Positions 41,396 to 52,386 of a stretch of DNA of 64,000 nt are shown here, piece by piece (position 1 is the stretch's first letter; every line of letters starts with the position of its first letter). This DNA is from Volvariella volvacea V23. Lineage: Eukaryota > Basidiomycota > Agaricomycetes > Agaricales > Pluteaceae. Where the stretch lies: assembly GCA_000349905.1 (NCBI GenBank), contig KB722736.1:3479100-3543099 (forward strand), written 5' to 3'. The notes below the pieces were generated by a model. The model was given only the letters and a program-made list of their open reading frames with translations, did no database searches and had not been told where the DNA came from. The position numbers and the translations under genes are program-made.

Positions 41396-43114
41396 CTAGT
41401 CATGCTCCAAGTCGCCCTTCCTCCCATCAGTAACAAAGCGCGGTTCTCCTGCATTCGTTGGTAAAATCGAGGCCATCGACAGTTGAGAGCCCTCAGGATC
41501 GCTACCATGTTCACAATCCCTCATGTCCCCTGAAGTAGCATCACCACTCTCTCTCGATGCGTCACAGGATGCTGGTGCACAGAACCCTCTACCTTCGTCC
41601 TCCTGCCCTTCCGAGCAAATCTCCGCATCCGCAACGCCGTCCGATCCATGCACAAGGGTTGAAAAGCGATTACCATTGCGTTGTAAGAGAATACTATCGG
41701 GATTCTAGAGTGAAGAGCCATGTACAGCGTCAATGCTGACATTTACTCGGCCTTCCTATCAAAGTTGGTATCGTTTTAGGACTTGCCTTATTGGACGGAG
41801 TACTTACGGATTCTGTCTGGCTTTCATGTATGGATGAAATATCCTGCCACCAGAAATCCCAGTCATCCATGGGATCAGATATCCAGTCATCTCCCTCGTC
41901 TCTGAGTCCTGTCGCAAGCCTCCCTACAGTCGCACGTATGGAACCCAGCGCACGCTGGAGATCCTGAAGAGCTTCAGAGTCAAGCAAGCCGCCAAGATGA
42001 AGCTCTCGCTCTTCCATGTCGTTGATTTGGTCAAGGTCGTATTCACCCCCTCCAAAGTCCTGGGCACGTAGAAGAGCACGGCTAGCTATCTCAAGTTGTT
42101 GAGCAAGTTGGGTACTGGTCTCCAATTCCAATTGCTCCGCAAGGGCCTGAGGAAAACCAAAATCAAACGGAAAAGGAAAATCAAGCATTTGTTGTCTCCG
42201 TCGATTGTGGTATAGCTGATGTATTCAGCAGCTGAAATATAGAGACGTCAGAGAGCACATACCCTCATACAATGGTCTATACCGTCTTTAAATGTGTAGA
42301 TAGATCCATCGGCGTTAAGATGTTGATAAAAGCAGTCTTTGCCAAACGGACAGAAAGGGTCTCTACTGGAATCCTTGGAATCTTCAAAGTATCTGTTCAG
42401 GTAGCTAGTCGGGCTGAGGGCTGCTTGCTGATAAAGTAACAACTTACTTGCAAGGAACCCGAGCCATGCTCTCCTTATATTGTTGAACGATTAACTCTTT
42501 CCTCGGGTCTCCTGTCTTGTAAAACTTGGAAGAGGGTGTTATAAACCTCGTACGCTCCCTACACATTGGACACTTCTTGGTATTGCCGGAGTCAATGACA
42601 TCCACGGGCTTTCCGGTCTGTTCTCGCCATTGTCGTATGCACTGAACGGCTGGCTGAATAACTTCGAGATCTAAATGAGAGAAGTAGAGACTAACCTGTA
42701 GACAAAACACATGGCTACAACCACCTAGTGCAATGGAAAGTAAGGCTCCTTGAAACCGAGGCTATGTGCACTTACTGAGGAGACCATAGATTACCGGCTT
42801 CTCGAGACATATGCTGCAGGTATCACTCTCTTGTGTCGCTTCGTCAGAGGACGGGTCAACGTGTCGGAACCAGCATTTATCTCCCCGTTTACAAAAGCCT
42901 ATTCGTGCAATATTAGACTGGATGCGCTACGAACGTACATTGCTTATCTACCTTTGGCGTAATAGCGGCAAGTCTTGGATGCGTCATAGGGGGTCAGTGT
43001 GGCCGTACCAGGGTCCCCATGTAGAAACTTGCAATTGAGGCCAGCGAAGCACCCCTGTGGTAGTTTGTAATACTTGCAGATACCTCTAGGTTTCGAGGTA
43101 GGGGGTCGATTCAT
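41396..43114 (-). CDS. Makorin-type RING finger protein with CCCH zinc fingers
   Basis: A probable RNA-binding E3 ubiquitin ligase. The start at 43114 gives MNRPPTSKPRG, then two CCCH fingers (CKYYKLPQGCFAGLNCKFLH, C-x8-C-x5-C-x3-H; CRYYAKGFCKRGDKCWFRH, C-x7-C-x5-C-x3-H). The RING follows, CSICLEKPV, GGCSHVFCLQC, WREQTGK, KCPMC, with a third CCCH-like finger after it (CKYFEDSKDSSRDPFCPFG with DCFYQH). A long acidic C-terminal region has no match I recognise. The exons join in frame through canonical introns, the last ACA-GAA-TCC to AAT-CCC (41694-41810 region). Order CCCH-CCCH-RING-CCCH is the makorin pattern. Its substrate is unknown. Confidence 0.85.
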
Positions 43115-43200
43115 GATCAGGTCATTGCAGTGGGAGGACCTCGGCTACTATTTACTGTACCCGCGCCGCACGTGAACACACACTGTTAATCTCCACCACC

Positions 43201-44382
43201 ATGTCCTTGTCCTCAACGTCGACCATCAAAAGCCAGTTAACTGCAAATCTTGGTTTGAAGGCTCCAAGATACTTTGAGGCACTCAAACTCTTTGTTTCCG
43301 GGAGAACCTCAAGGCAGGAGTTCGAGGAGGTGGCGATTCAAGTCCTCGATGCACCTCACCTTGGTTAGCCTCAGAGGGTCCGAATAGCCCATTGTATTGA
43401 CTATTTACAGTTCAACTTCACAATGCCCTCATCATCTCTCTATTCGATGCGACGGCTGTTCATAAGCGACCTGTAACACCGCCTCCACCACCAGCACCCA
43501 AGGCTCCGCCACGAAAGCGCCGTCGCATTCTCTTGCCGTACCAAGGCCATGGCACACCTGACTCTGCTCTCACACTGCGTTCGTCACGTCTAAAGCGATG
43601 GACATTGGCGATGGGAAAACGTGAACGTGAAAGAATCCAGTCATTGAACTCCGTCCTGTCACCCATAGACCCACCTCGACCGCGGCCTGAGACGGATGAG
43701 ATTGCGCGGGAGCGGGGTGTAGCATTGCTTCCCGAACGGGGAGGTATTTTGCTAGCATTCGTTACTTTGGTAACGTCTCTAATCTTTTTCGCAATGCAGA
43801 GGCTCCCGGGAGTCGTGTTCCTATCCATCTCCACTCAAATACGCACGCCCCCACCATGCAGCATATTGCCGATCGCATAAACCTCATCTGTGCTCAGCAC
43901 AATCTTAATACTCCAGCTCGTAATGTCTCTGCACTCCTCAGCCTGGCTTGTGAGGTGCGAAAAAGTCATCCTTGTGCCACTCGGACTAAAATCTATTCAG
44001 GCTAAGTTAAAACAACTTATCACGCATGCCCTCACATTGACTTCGACGTCCAACGCTATATCTTCTATTAACCCTTCTGGGCCTCAACCAGTAAGCCCTT
44101 TGTTATTCTCAAGTACAAGCGCTATAATGCCCTATCAAGCATGGTCACAAAGTGCTTTCACCTGCTTCCTTCCAAACTTTGTTTACCTTGAAGCCTTCAG
44201 AGCTACCAAATAAGTCAGCCGCTGCCATGCAGCTATCCCTAGGCGACCCAGACGATTTTGATGATGACCGAGATGTGATCCTTCTCAAGGATAGGGAGGT
44301 TCGCGACCAGCGTTGGCAGATAGTCGCTCTTTTAGGAGAACGCAGCACTGTCAAGGATGTATTACGAGGAGTTAGACCATGA
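43201..44382 (+). CDS. HFI1: SAGA subunit ADA1/HFI1 (Tada1 family)
   Basis: A structural SAGA core subunit. N-terminal sequence SQLTANLGLKAPRYFEALKL and FVSGRTSRQEFEEVAIQVL, followed after an intron by VQLHNALIISLFDATAVHKR, matches the SAGA-Tad1 domain, then a basic PPRKRRRILLPYQG stretch, RLKRWTLAMGKRERERI, and after further introns LHSNTHAPTMQHIADRINLIC. The end TLKPSELPNKSAAAMQLSLG is like the C-terminal conserved part of Ada1 proteins. Joins use canonical donors (for example CTTG/GTTAGC at 43362). Divergent from the makorin gene by 86 bp. Third SAGA gene in this window. ADA1 is poorly conserved, so I am fairly but not wholly sure. Confidence 0.78.
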
Positions 44383-44664
44383 CTCGGAGGGCTGACTTTC
44401 TTGCTATGTTCACCAACCCTATGGATCATCCTACAGCTTAGGTATAGTTTGTGCATCTCACGTTCGATTTATACTTGCTACTCTAACATGTACACCCGCG
44501 CATCCGCATTTACAACTACATATTATCAAACCAATTGACACACGATTTCAATAGTAAAAAGCGTTCGTCAAAGAACCTGTAGCCCCTGCATAATTTGTAG
44601 CATTGTCATCAGAGCCTCTCACCCAGAAGCTGGAGTCCTCTTGATGATGGTCTTTATTTTGGTA

Positions 44665-47600
44665 CTACGGTATCCGTTCAAGACGCTGACACGGATGAAG
44701 ATGACCTGTAGCAAACTTCAGAATCAATTGTAGGTATTGCCATGGCTCACTCACATTATTCTGATAAGGCTCAAAGGTCACCGTATCTTTGCCCCAATAG
44801 CCATTTCTGTATGATATGGCGTGTCCGTTGTCTTGATTCTCGAGGTCTTCCGCTGCGTATGTGTAAACAGCAATGCGGACTTGGGTTTGAGTTCGAGGGT
44901 CGTCAGTATAAACATTAACCCTATAAACATCTCCGTCCTTGGTGAACCATTTCTGATCGTCTTCGTTGCCGACTTTGTAGAGCAAGTTGACGCTTCGGCT
45001 CGCGCCAAAGGGTGGCGTCCATACAGCCGCCCTTGCGAGTGGCAGCGTGGGCACGGGTTGTTTGGTGTCGAGAGTGTATTCGATATTGTATGGTTGGTTC
45101 TCGTTTGGCCCGATTGAGCAATGGAAAATGAGTAAGACATAACGCCCAGGGGTTACCAAACTCGAGATACCAGATCCAAGGCGTTTGCAACAACCCTCAC
45201 TTGAAGCAATCTGAAGCTGAGAACTAAGTCGGGTCAAGTTGTCATCTTTGATTGGTTTGCCATCGTCGTCAAAATGGGGCAACGAATCGTTATCGAGGTC
45301 GAATGGACCATAGAGTTGGACCAAAGCATCCATCCCCTACAGAGTGAAATCAGCAAGGAGCCGAATCACCTGAACTTGTACCCACATTGAATTTGATATC
45401 AGCAAATCCACTCTCCCGTTTAACGTTAATACCAAACAGCTCGTGGGTACCCTTAATCTGAGTATAGCGCCATTGGACTACGCCTTCCTCCAATTTCACT
45501 GGAGCATATCGGTGAACGGGAATATACACGGCGCTTTCCGTCGGAACTTGTGGATTAGTGATGACCCCAGGTTGTATAGGAACCTTCGGTGGACCGGGCG
45601 GAGCCTCTGTTGCAACGGCGATCTTGTACTCGCTTTCAATGGGTTGAATGTCCTGGCCAGGTAATAGTGGAACAGGCCTGATTTGAGCTCTGACTACTAC
45701 CCAGTAGGTGCCACGGGGAAGTGTCCAAACGATATTAACCGAGTCATGTCTTCCTTCTGTTCCTATTTCTTTAACTTCGTCGGGTGCCTTGTTGGGCCCT
45801 AAGAAACCGTTTTTGACGAAATCCACTTCACTCTGCTCCTCATACCCCTCATATAACATGATTTTTAGATCAGCGGGGTGCTTTCCTGCATTCCAAGCGG
45901 AAACAAGGTACTTTGCTTTACGCTGAATGTAGAGCGGGAAAACTTGGTATGTTATCTCTCCTTCTTCAGCGGGCAAATGGACGACGACAGGGGCGACACT
46001 ATTGACGCTAAGTGCAGTGCTGGTGTCATAGGCATACCCAAGCGATCTGGATGTTGCAAGTTAGTCTCTTGAACAGCTCAAGACCGATACGCTACACACC
46101 GATAGTCAAGCATATCTCTCGGTGTCAAGATGTATGAGAATTGAGGTAGATACGACTGGATATCTTCCTCGGTTTGCATTTTGTTATTATCCCATGGCCA
46201 CATCTGGCTGTGGTGATTGTAAGCTTAAAGGGTCAACGGAACAGACTATTAATGATGAACGCACTCGTCTAGGTTGTGCCCATCGGGGTAGTGATAACGG
46301 CGAATAGGTTCTTTGGAAGAAGCCGTCTCGTAGAGGTAGAGCCTGTCCTCGCGTTTGGGATAGAAGCTATACGGAAAGTTCGCTAAACGGAAAATGGCGC
46401 TGTATAAAATTCACGTACATTGGGCCGAAATGTCCTGAGTCTTGCCATTCTGCCCACAGCCTATCGATGTTGCAGTGGTGCATAAAAAACATCGGATCAG
46501 CTGTGGAGCAGGCAACGTTAGGCATAGTGGAAGCCCCATTAATAGCGTCGTCCTGTAGAATTGTGGTATAGAAACCGAACCAGTCGTGGGTCTCTATTGG
46601 GCGGTTAATACCATTCACCAGCAAAGGAACTGAATAGGACTCACGATTGTGCATGTGAGGCGATGCTTCCAGTGCCCATCGGAACCCATGCACATCCTCA
46701 CCTATTACAACACCCAGTCAGAGTATACGCACCGGACGATATGGACACTCACGGAATGCGCGGTCGCTGTCCCAAACCAATGGCTTGTTAGCTGTTGTCT
46801 GGCTGGCGCCGCCAGAGTCCACAGTTGAAGACCCCGTTGAGGTAACACTCGCTTCACTGACAAGCTGTGTAGGATATAGGTGAGGTGGAAGCTCCCTGCC
46901 AATATAGATAGTTCCATTTGGGAGGTGAGTGTTTGGGGAAGGATTAGCAGGTCCAGGGTTCTGTGGAATCATATCTGATCGCATAACCAGCTTTTCGGGT
47001 CCAAAAAGGGCCTTGCGTTTGGTGAACTCGATAACATCTGTGGTGGTGGCGAGGTCTTCGAAATCTCCCAGATAACGGACAATCGACCGGCCAAGTGATG
47101 CCTGAACCTTCCACTCTCCTGTCACGGGATCCTTGAGGGAGCCGCCTGGGTTATTGGGATCACGAACAAACCATGCTGGGCGATGGAGAGCAGTTTCAAT
47201 CATCCACCCTTGGTCCAGAGTGAAGGGGCCATTGACCATGGCACCTCCCTTTCCATCGTGACCGCCGTTACCGCCCATATAAGCAGGGCTGAACAGGACC
47301 TTGTTGAACTCGCGATCCGTCCAGTCCCAGCTATTAGAGGATCAGAACGTCAATGTAAATTTACTAGAATTACAAATAAAACTCACTATGGGAGCGTTAC
47401 GCTTGGATCTACAGCTTGCAGCGCAGCCTCAAATTCGAGCAATAATTGGCGGTGCCATGGCAAGAATCTAACAAACAATCAGAATACGAAACAAAGTTTA
47501 GGAGACGGGGCGTACCCAGGGTTATCGTGAGCGGGGTCAGCCCACCCAACATCATTACGGGAGACCTTCTGGTGTTGGCGCCTCCAAGTGCGGTGTAACT

Positions 47601-47769
47601 CGACGGCGCCCATGTGAAGGGCGGTGAATTCGTCATATATAGAGACAACACCCCCAGGGCGGCTGCGGCTTTTGATAGCTTTGAGAGCGGCAATGAACCG
47701 CTTCCACTCTTCTGCAGTAAGGTGCTTTGCGTTCTTTCGAACGCGAGAGCCAATAGTCGCTCCAGCCAT
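44665..47769 (-). CDS. Tyrosinase with a long C-terminal extension
   Basis: A copper type-3 polyphenol oxidase that oxidises monophenols and diphenols to quinones, the first step of melanin. Start 47769 gives [17 protein letters not shown] with no signal peptide. Site A is in [12 protein letters not shown] and [12 protein letters not shown]; site B has SPHMHNRES and [16 protein letters not shown]. Copper ligand spacing fits short-loop tyrosinases. Beyond the catalytic part (ending about 46300, [11 protein letters not shown]), the frame continues over two large exons (45350-45976 and 44665-45333) with some 430 residues that are rich in beta-strand-like segments ([35 protein letters not shown]), probably two beta-sandwich domains. 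Expected intron ends were found. The extension has no family I can name; it may be an inhibitory or carbohydrate/protein-binding part. This is inference. Confidence 0.85.
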
Positions 47770-48559
47770 GAGAGGAAGGACTGGGATTGACTGTATGAGG
47801 GGGCCTTTATACCAAGTGTTCTGGGGGCCTTTGAGAGTCGCTAACCTGTATAGACCAACCTGCTGACCACCGAGGATGACAGGAGGAATGCTTCGTCGGG
47901 CAGAAGCGCATGCATTCAGGGATTGGGGCTCGCAGAAAGCAGACTAAAGGAGCGTCTAGGCACAGGGAAAGTGCCTCAAATGTAATGTCACGATGGCTGG
48001 AATGCCGTTTGCTGTGATCAGCAGCCCATCTAATGGCATGGAGGGTTGTCTTGGGGTGGGGTGCCTGCCCTATTAGTATTGAGCCCCGGCATTTGCAAAG
48101 CTCCTGGCCCCAAAGGCGGTCATTCTATGGAAGGGCGCATAAGAACTCGAGATGACCAAGAGATATTTTTGCACCGAGGATTGATACGTACGTACTGGAT
48201 GACAAGATCATTGAAGTATGTAGGTCGAATGATCTCAAAACAAGACCAAACAGGACGATTGGGGCGGTGGTGGGAACCTGTTAGGTAAGCCGATGCAGGG
48301 AGGACCTGCGCAGTTATTGTGGCTGAGCGTTGGCAGCAGAAGGAAGGCGCAGAGGCCGGTTGGCAAGTCGCGAAATCAGTGGACAAAGCCCGTAAAATAT
48401 CAAAGCGCCCACTGGAAAGGGACCGACGACGTGATGCCCAGCGTCCTCGCTCTCTCTCCCACACTCCAGCCTGTGGCAGATAACACCAACGTTATAACAC
48501 CCTTGGCCCTGCAACACCCAGGCCCACGTTTCTCCCATCTCAGGTCTTCCCAGTGCGAC
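47770..48559. promoter_or_regulatory. Intergenic region between tyrosinase and Zap1-like gene
   Basis: A 790-bp gap between divergent genes (tyrosinase minus, zinc regulator plus), so two promoters should be present. I looked for the yeast Zap1 site ACCTTNAAGGT and saw none. Overlapping frames of 80-115 residues exist but carry no motif. Confidence 0.45.
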
Positions 48560-50839
48560 ATGGATCCTCCTCACCACCATCTTCCCAGTCCCCCTTCCCA
48601 AAAATCTTCTCCCGAACGTCTCTCCCAAAAAAGTGCTTGCATGGATTGCGTCTCCGAATGCACCGAACCACTCTGCCCGTCTGCCGATATGGTCATCACC
48701 TCCCAGTGTACAGACCAATGCGTGGTCATAGCATGTGACGACCCCGACCATGCCAGTAAGATGAAATGCCATAAAGACAGAGACCACCTCCCATGCGACT
48801 TTATCTGCGACAGAACGAACAATTGTGTCGACTGCACCGGCTTGGACGAATTCGTAAGCCTGCCCACACCCCATACGCTTCTCAGCCTTTGCTTACCTAC
48901 CTCCAGCTTCGTTGCTGTACAGATTATCATTGGTATTCCAACTCGACAAATCAAGCTCGATACCACATCGACCATTGCAACTCTGCTTTGTCCTGGGACC
49001 CTTGTTTTGACGCATTTCTCTGCGAGTGTCGGGAGCCTGATGCCATTCGCGATTCGCCGTTGGGAAAGGTGTATCCTAGCGAATCACCGGCCTTACCGAT
49101 GCATTGTCCTACATCCTCAGTATCCTCCAATTGCCCAACTGTAACACCATCGCTCCCAAGTTCAGGGTCATCGACCGGACCCTCAGCTTACACAGGCCAA
49201 AGACCCCACGCTCTGCCATCCCCTCATTTTAATACCAACCCGCATATTGATTCGTCTGCTTTTGGCAGCCATCATGCACCCCAGGCTCAATATACATCAT
49301 CTCGTGTGCCTACGAATCCCATTTGTCTCTCCACCTTGGACAGCACCACACCAGAGATGCTGACCTGTATGTGGGGCAATTGCCAAGCCATCTTTCCTTC
49401 CTTGTCAGAACTCGTAGGACATGTTAATCTTGAGCACCTTCGGCTGCCATCGGCCTCGTCTTCCCCACCGAGTTCATCATACCTCAAAACTGAGCTTGAT
49501 CCCGCCCCATTGGAGCCTAATTCTGCTTCGAATCTTTCCTGTCTCTGGAGGAACTGTCATCTATATTCAACACCGGAATCCATACCTGGCCCCTCTGGAT
49601 ACAATGGTACATCGAATAAAAACCAAACGGCTGGGATGTTAGACTTTTTGGCGTCGCATCTCCTTCAGGATCACCTCGGATTACCCCCAAGCGCAAGCAC
49701 GGCGTATAGCTATCCTCCAGTAGGACAAGTGCAGGCACTGCGTTCGCCTCTTACGACTAAACAGGACCATCAAGATATTCCTAATACCGAGCTCCCTTCC
49801 TTGGGCTCTTCAATTGGGTCTATGACGTCGTCACCTTCTGTTGCGCTTTCCCATCCTTCGCCTTTCGCTCCCATCAGCCCCTCGAGCTCAACTTTAGCAT
49901 CCCAATCCCCTATATCCCCAGCATCGCCAAGTACCCCACATACTTGTGAAGGCAGTCATGTTTGCCTATGGACTGGTTGTTCATTGTCCTTCCCAACGTG
50001 TGATGAATTGACGGCCCATCTCACGGCTGTGCATGTTGGCTCCGGCAAGGCCCAATACGAATGTTTTTGGGAGGGGTGCAACAGGAATGGTGACAATGGG
50101 TTTGCCAGTAAACAAAAAATATGTCGACACCTACAGGTTTGTTTATCTTACATGCGTTGACGTGTTTCATAGCACGCTAACACAACTTTGCCCTAGTCGC
50201 ATACGGGACACCGTCCATTCCAGTGTCAAATCTGCCATCAGAATTTCTCGGAGGCTGCTACACTACAGCAACACATGCGTAGACATACCCATGAACGTGT
50301 GTACAGCCTTCCCTTACCTGATGTATGCATTTTCACCTGCTTGGTTCATACATTTAGGACCCTACGTTTGTGATTACCCTGGATGTGGCAAGGCATTTGC
50401 TATTACTGGGGCACTGACCATCCACAAGCGCACACATAACGGTCAGAAACCCTTCAAATGCAGCTATTGCGATCGGTGAGTATCTGTTTAAATCCTGTGC
50501 TTTGAATTGCGCTCATGTACACATTATCAGAGCATTTGCCGAATCATCAAACTTGTCTAAACACGTAGGTCACTCAACACCAGACAATTGGTATTTACTT
50601 ACTTTGCTCTGTTATGACAGCTACGTACGCATACGGGCGCAAGACCATATTCTTGCCCAGAACCAAACTGTAATAAATCGTTCGCCCGTCCGGATCAACT
50701 AACGCGTCACATGGGAGTTCACAAGAGACGACTTCTCAACAATGCGACGACTGGAGCTGTGCCCAATAATCGACCAATTGTAGAACCGACGCATACGACC
50801 ATGCTGACCTCAAGCCTCACTGCGCAACAGACGATTTGA
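48560..50839 (+). CDS. ZAP1: Zap1-like zinc-responsive transcription factor
   Basis: A C2H2 regulator of zinc uptake and storage genes. Start 48560 ([13 protein letters not shown]). The N-terminal half is unusually Cys/His-rich (for example [37 protein letters not shown]), which suggests a zinc-sensing region. Two separated fingers follow ([30 protein letters not shown]), then the DNA-binding array: [86 protein letters not shown] and [20 protein letters not shown]. CxWxxC followed by paired fingers is the Zap1/ZafA layout. Four introns inside the array region join in frame. It ends at 50839. The orthologue call is good but by layout, not alignment. Confidence 0.85.
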
Positions 50840-51180
50840 TGTTGATCTTTGCGTTGTATTCGTATGGTACCATGTTGACATCTAATGTGCTGGATATCTT
50901 TTGTATTTATGCGATAAACTGCAGTTGCTATTCTATGCTGTAGAGCTTAGCAGCGCGGAGTATGCTTTAATTTCATTCATTTGGATTGACACCAAATCTC
51001 TCCAAAGGATACCAGTGCCACGCACGGAGTGTATTGTCCGCAATTGCTTCTGCAAGCAAATTCGGTGACTTTGTAGGCTCGTATTGAGTCGCACCGAGTC
51101 TAATACAGCACCATTAGGAGCACATACTTACTCGACCAGGAGAAGCGTTACGCTAGCCTTGTGCTACATAGATAACTATG
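50840..51180. other. Intergenic region between converging genes
   Basis: 341 bp downstream of the Zap1-like gene and of the F-box-like gene, which face each other. It must hold both 3' ends. I see no gene or repeat. Confidence 0.5.
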
Positions 51181-51996
51181 TCATGCGCGATCGGGGTCCT
51201 TGAACTTTGCCAGCACATCCATCGGCGGAGCAGTCGAATTATGGCTGGCCACTAATTGTTGCAGGAGTCTGCACTTTGGGACCAATACCTCTGCTACGTC
51301 GGTGACATCTTCCTCTCGGGCGTGCAAGACCAATTTTCTGAGCCAAGGAAACGATAACCTGTCTAATCTGCACCTGATGCCGTCGATTGGTCTCCCTTTA
51401 TCCCTCCACTTTGCTATACACACGGCCTCCTCGCGCGTTGGCATTAGCTGTGAACTGTATGATATCTCGAGCTCCAGCAGCTCCACCTGCTGTGGCAGCG
51501 ATAGGAACGCTAGATGGTCTAGGACGTCTAGCACGGAGGCGTCGAAAAACTCGACCCTCAACTTGCGAACATTGGGAACATATGGCAATGCAGATATCAT
51601 GACAGACAACCTATGAGCTTCGAATATTATTTGTTCATGGGTAGTTCGGGAGCCATATGCCTTGACATGGGGGCTTATGCCGGTGACATCATGGATGATG
51701 GTTAGCGACCTGCAAGATAGGCCAGGTGAAATGAAGGGTGGTGGCTGGTTCAAGAACTCGCATTTGAGGCGGTCGAGATAGTCCTCCAGAAGCGTCTTAA
51801 GATACCCGGAAATGCGAGACGGCCGGGGGATGTAGGTGTCCTTGAAGGAAAGGTCCAGATAGATATCGTGGAACGCCGTGTTCACCAAGGGCAATGCAGT
51901 CATCAGATGAACCCGCTCCTGGGATGTCAGAAGCGAGAGCCACAATATGTGAATGATTTTATGTACTAGCTGAAACGGGAGAGGCGAAGGAGACAT
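51181..51996 (-). CDS. F-box-like hypothetical protein
   Basis: A single open frame, about 270 residues from ATG 51996 (MSPSPLPFQLVHKIIHILWL), ending at 51181. The N-terminus with LPFQLVHKIIHILWLSLL followed by a helix ending in PLVNTAFHDIYL looks like the F-box-like motif of many agaricomycete proteins, which bind Skp1 in SCF ligases. The rest reads like the Leu-rich target region (VRKLRVEFFDASVLDVLDHL; WLRKLVLHAREEDV). An in-frame extension to 52122 exists but runs through the tandem repeat and is less likely. The family of such proteins is large in these fungi, and no function can be named. Confidence 0.55.
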   Translation of the reverse strand: MSPSPLPFQLVHKIIHILWLSLLTSQERVHLMTALPLVNTAFHDIYLDLSFKDTYIPRPSRISGYLKTLLEDYLDRLKCEFLNQPPPFISPGLSCRSLTIIHDVTGISPHVKAYGSRTTHEQIIFEAHRLSVMISALPYVPNVRKLRVEFFDASVLDVLDHLAFLSLPQQVELLELEISYSSQLMPTREEAVCIAKWRDKGRPIDGIRCRLDRLSFPWLRKLVLHAREEDVTDVAEVLVPKCRLLQQLVASHNSTAPPMDVLAKFKDPDRA

Positions 51997-52056
51997 GTTG
52001 TCTCGGTGCTTACACATAGGAGTGCTATATAGGAAACACTGGAGACATGGAACACT

Positions 52057-52150
52057 AGATACAAGCAAGAACGCTGGATACAAGCAAGAAGTGCTGAGAC
52101 AGGCAAGAAAGGCCGGATACAAGCAAGAACGCTGGATACAAGCAGTGGCA
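52057..52150. repeat. Short tandem repeat (about 19-21 bp units)
   Basis: Four to five imperfect copies of GATACAAGCAAGAACGCTG with variants (one with GTGCTGA, one GACAGGCAAGAAAGGCCG) in tandem, ending in a partial copy. It lies upstream of the F-box-like start, in the gap between divergent genes, and is a minisatellite. Confidence 0.8.
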
Positions 52151-52386
52151 GACGGACGATTTGAGTTTCGCCGTCAAATGATGATCGAGGGCGATATACC
52201 CATTTGTGGAAAGTCGTCCTGGGCGACACAGGGCAGTGACTATTCCCCGTTGATCATGTCAATGCCACCCCCTGGCTGTCGTCGTTTTTATCCATGTTTA
52301 AATCCGACGATATCGCCAATATCCTCTCTTTCTTCTCTTCTGTCAGTCCGTGCTGCCCTCAATCTCGTTGACGGCCCGCCACCGAC

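Noticed and set aside
52057..52150. A CRISPR-like array
   Set aside because: Units are contiguous without unique spacers and the host is eukaryotic; it is a minisatellite.
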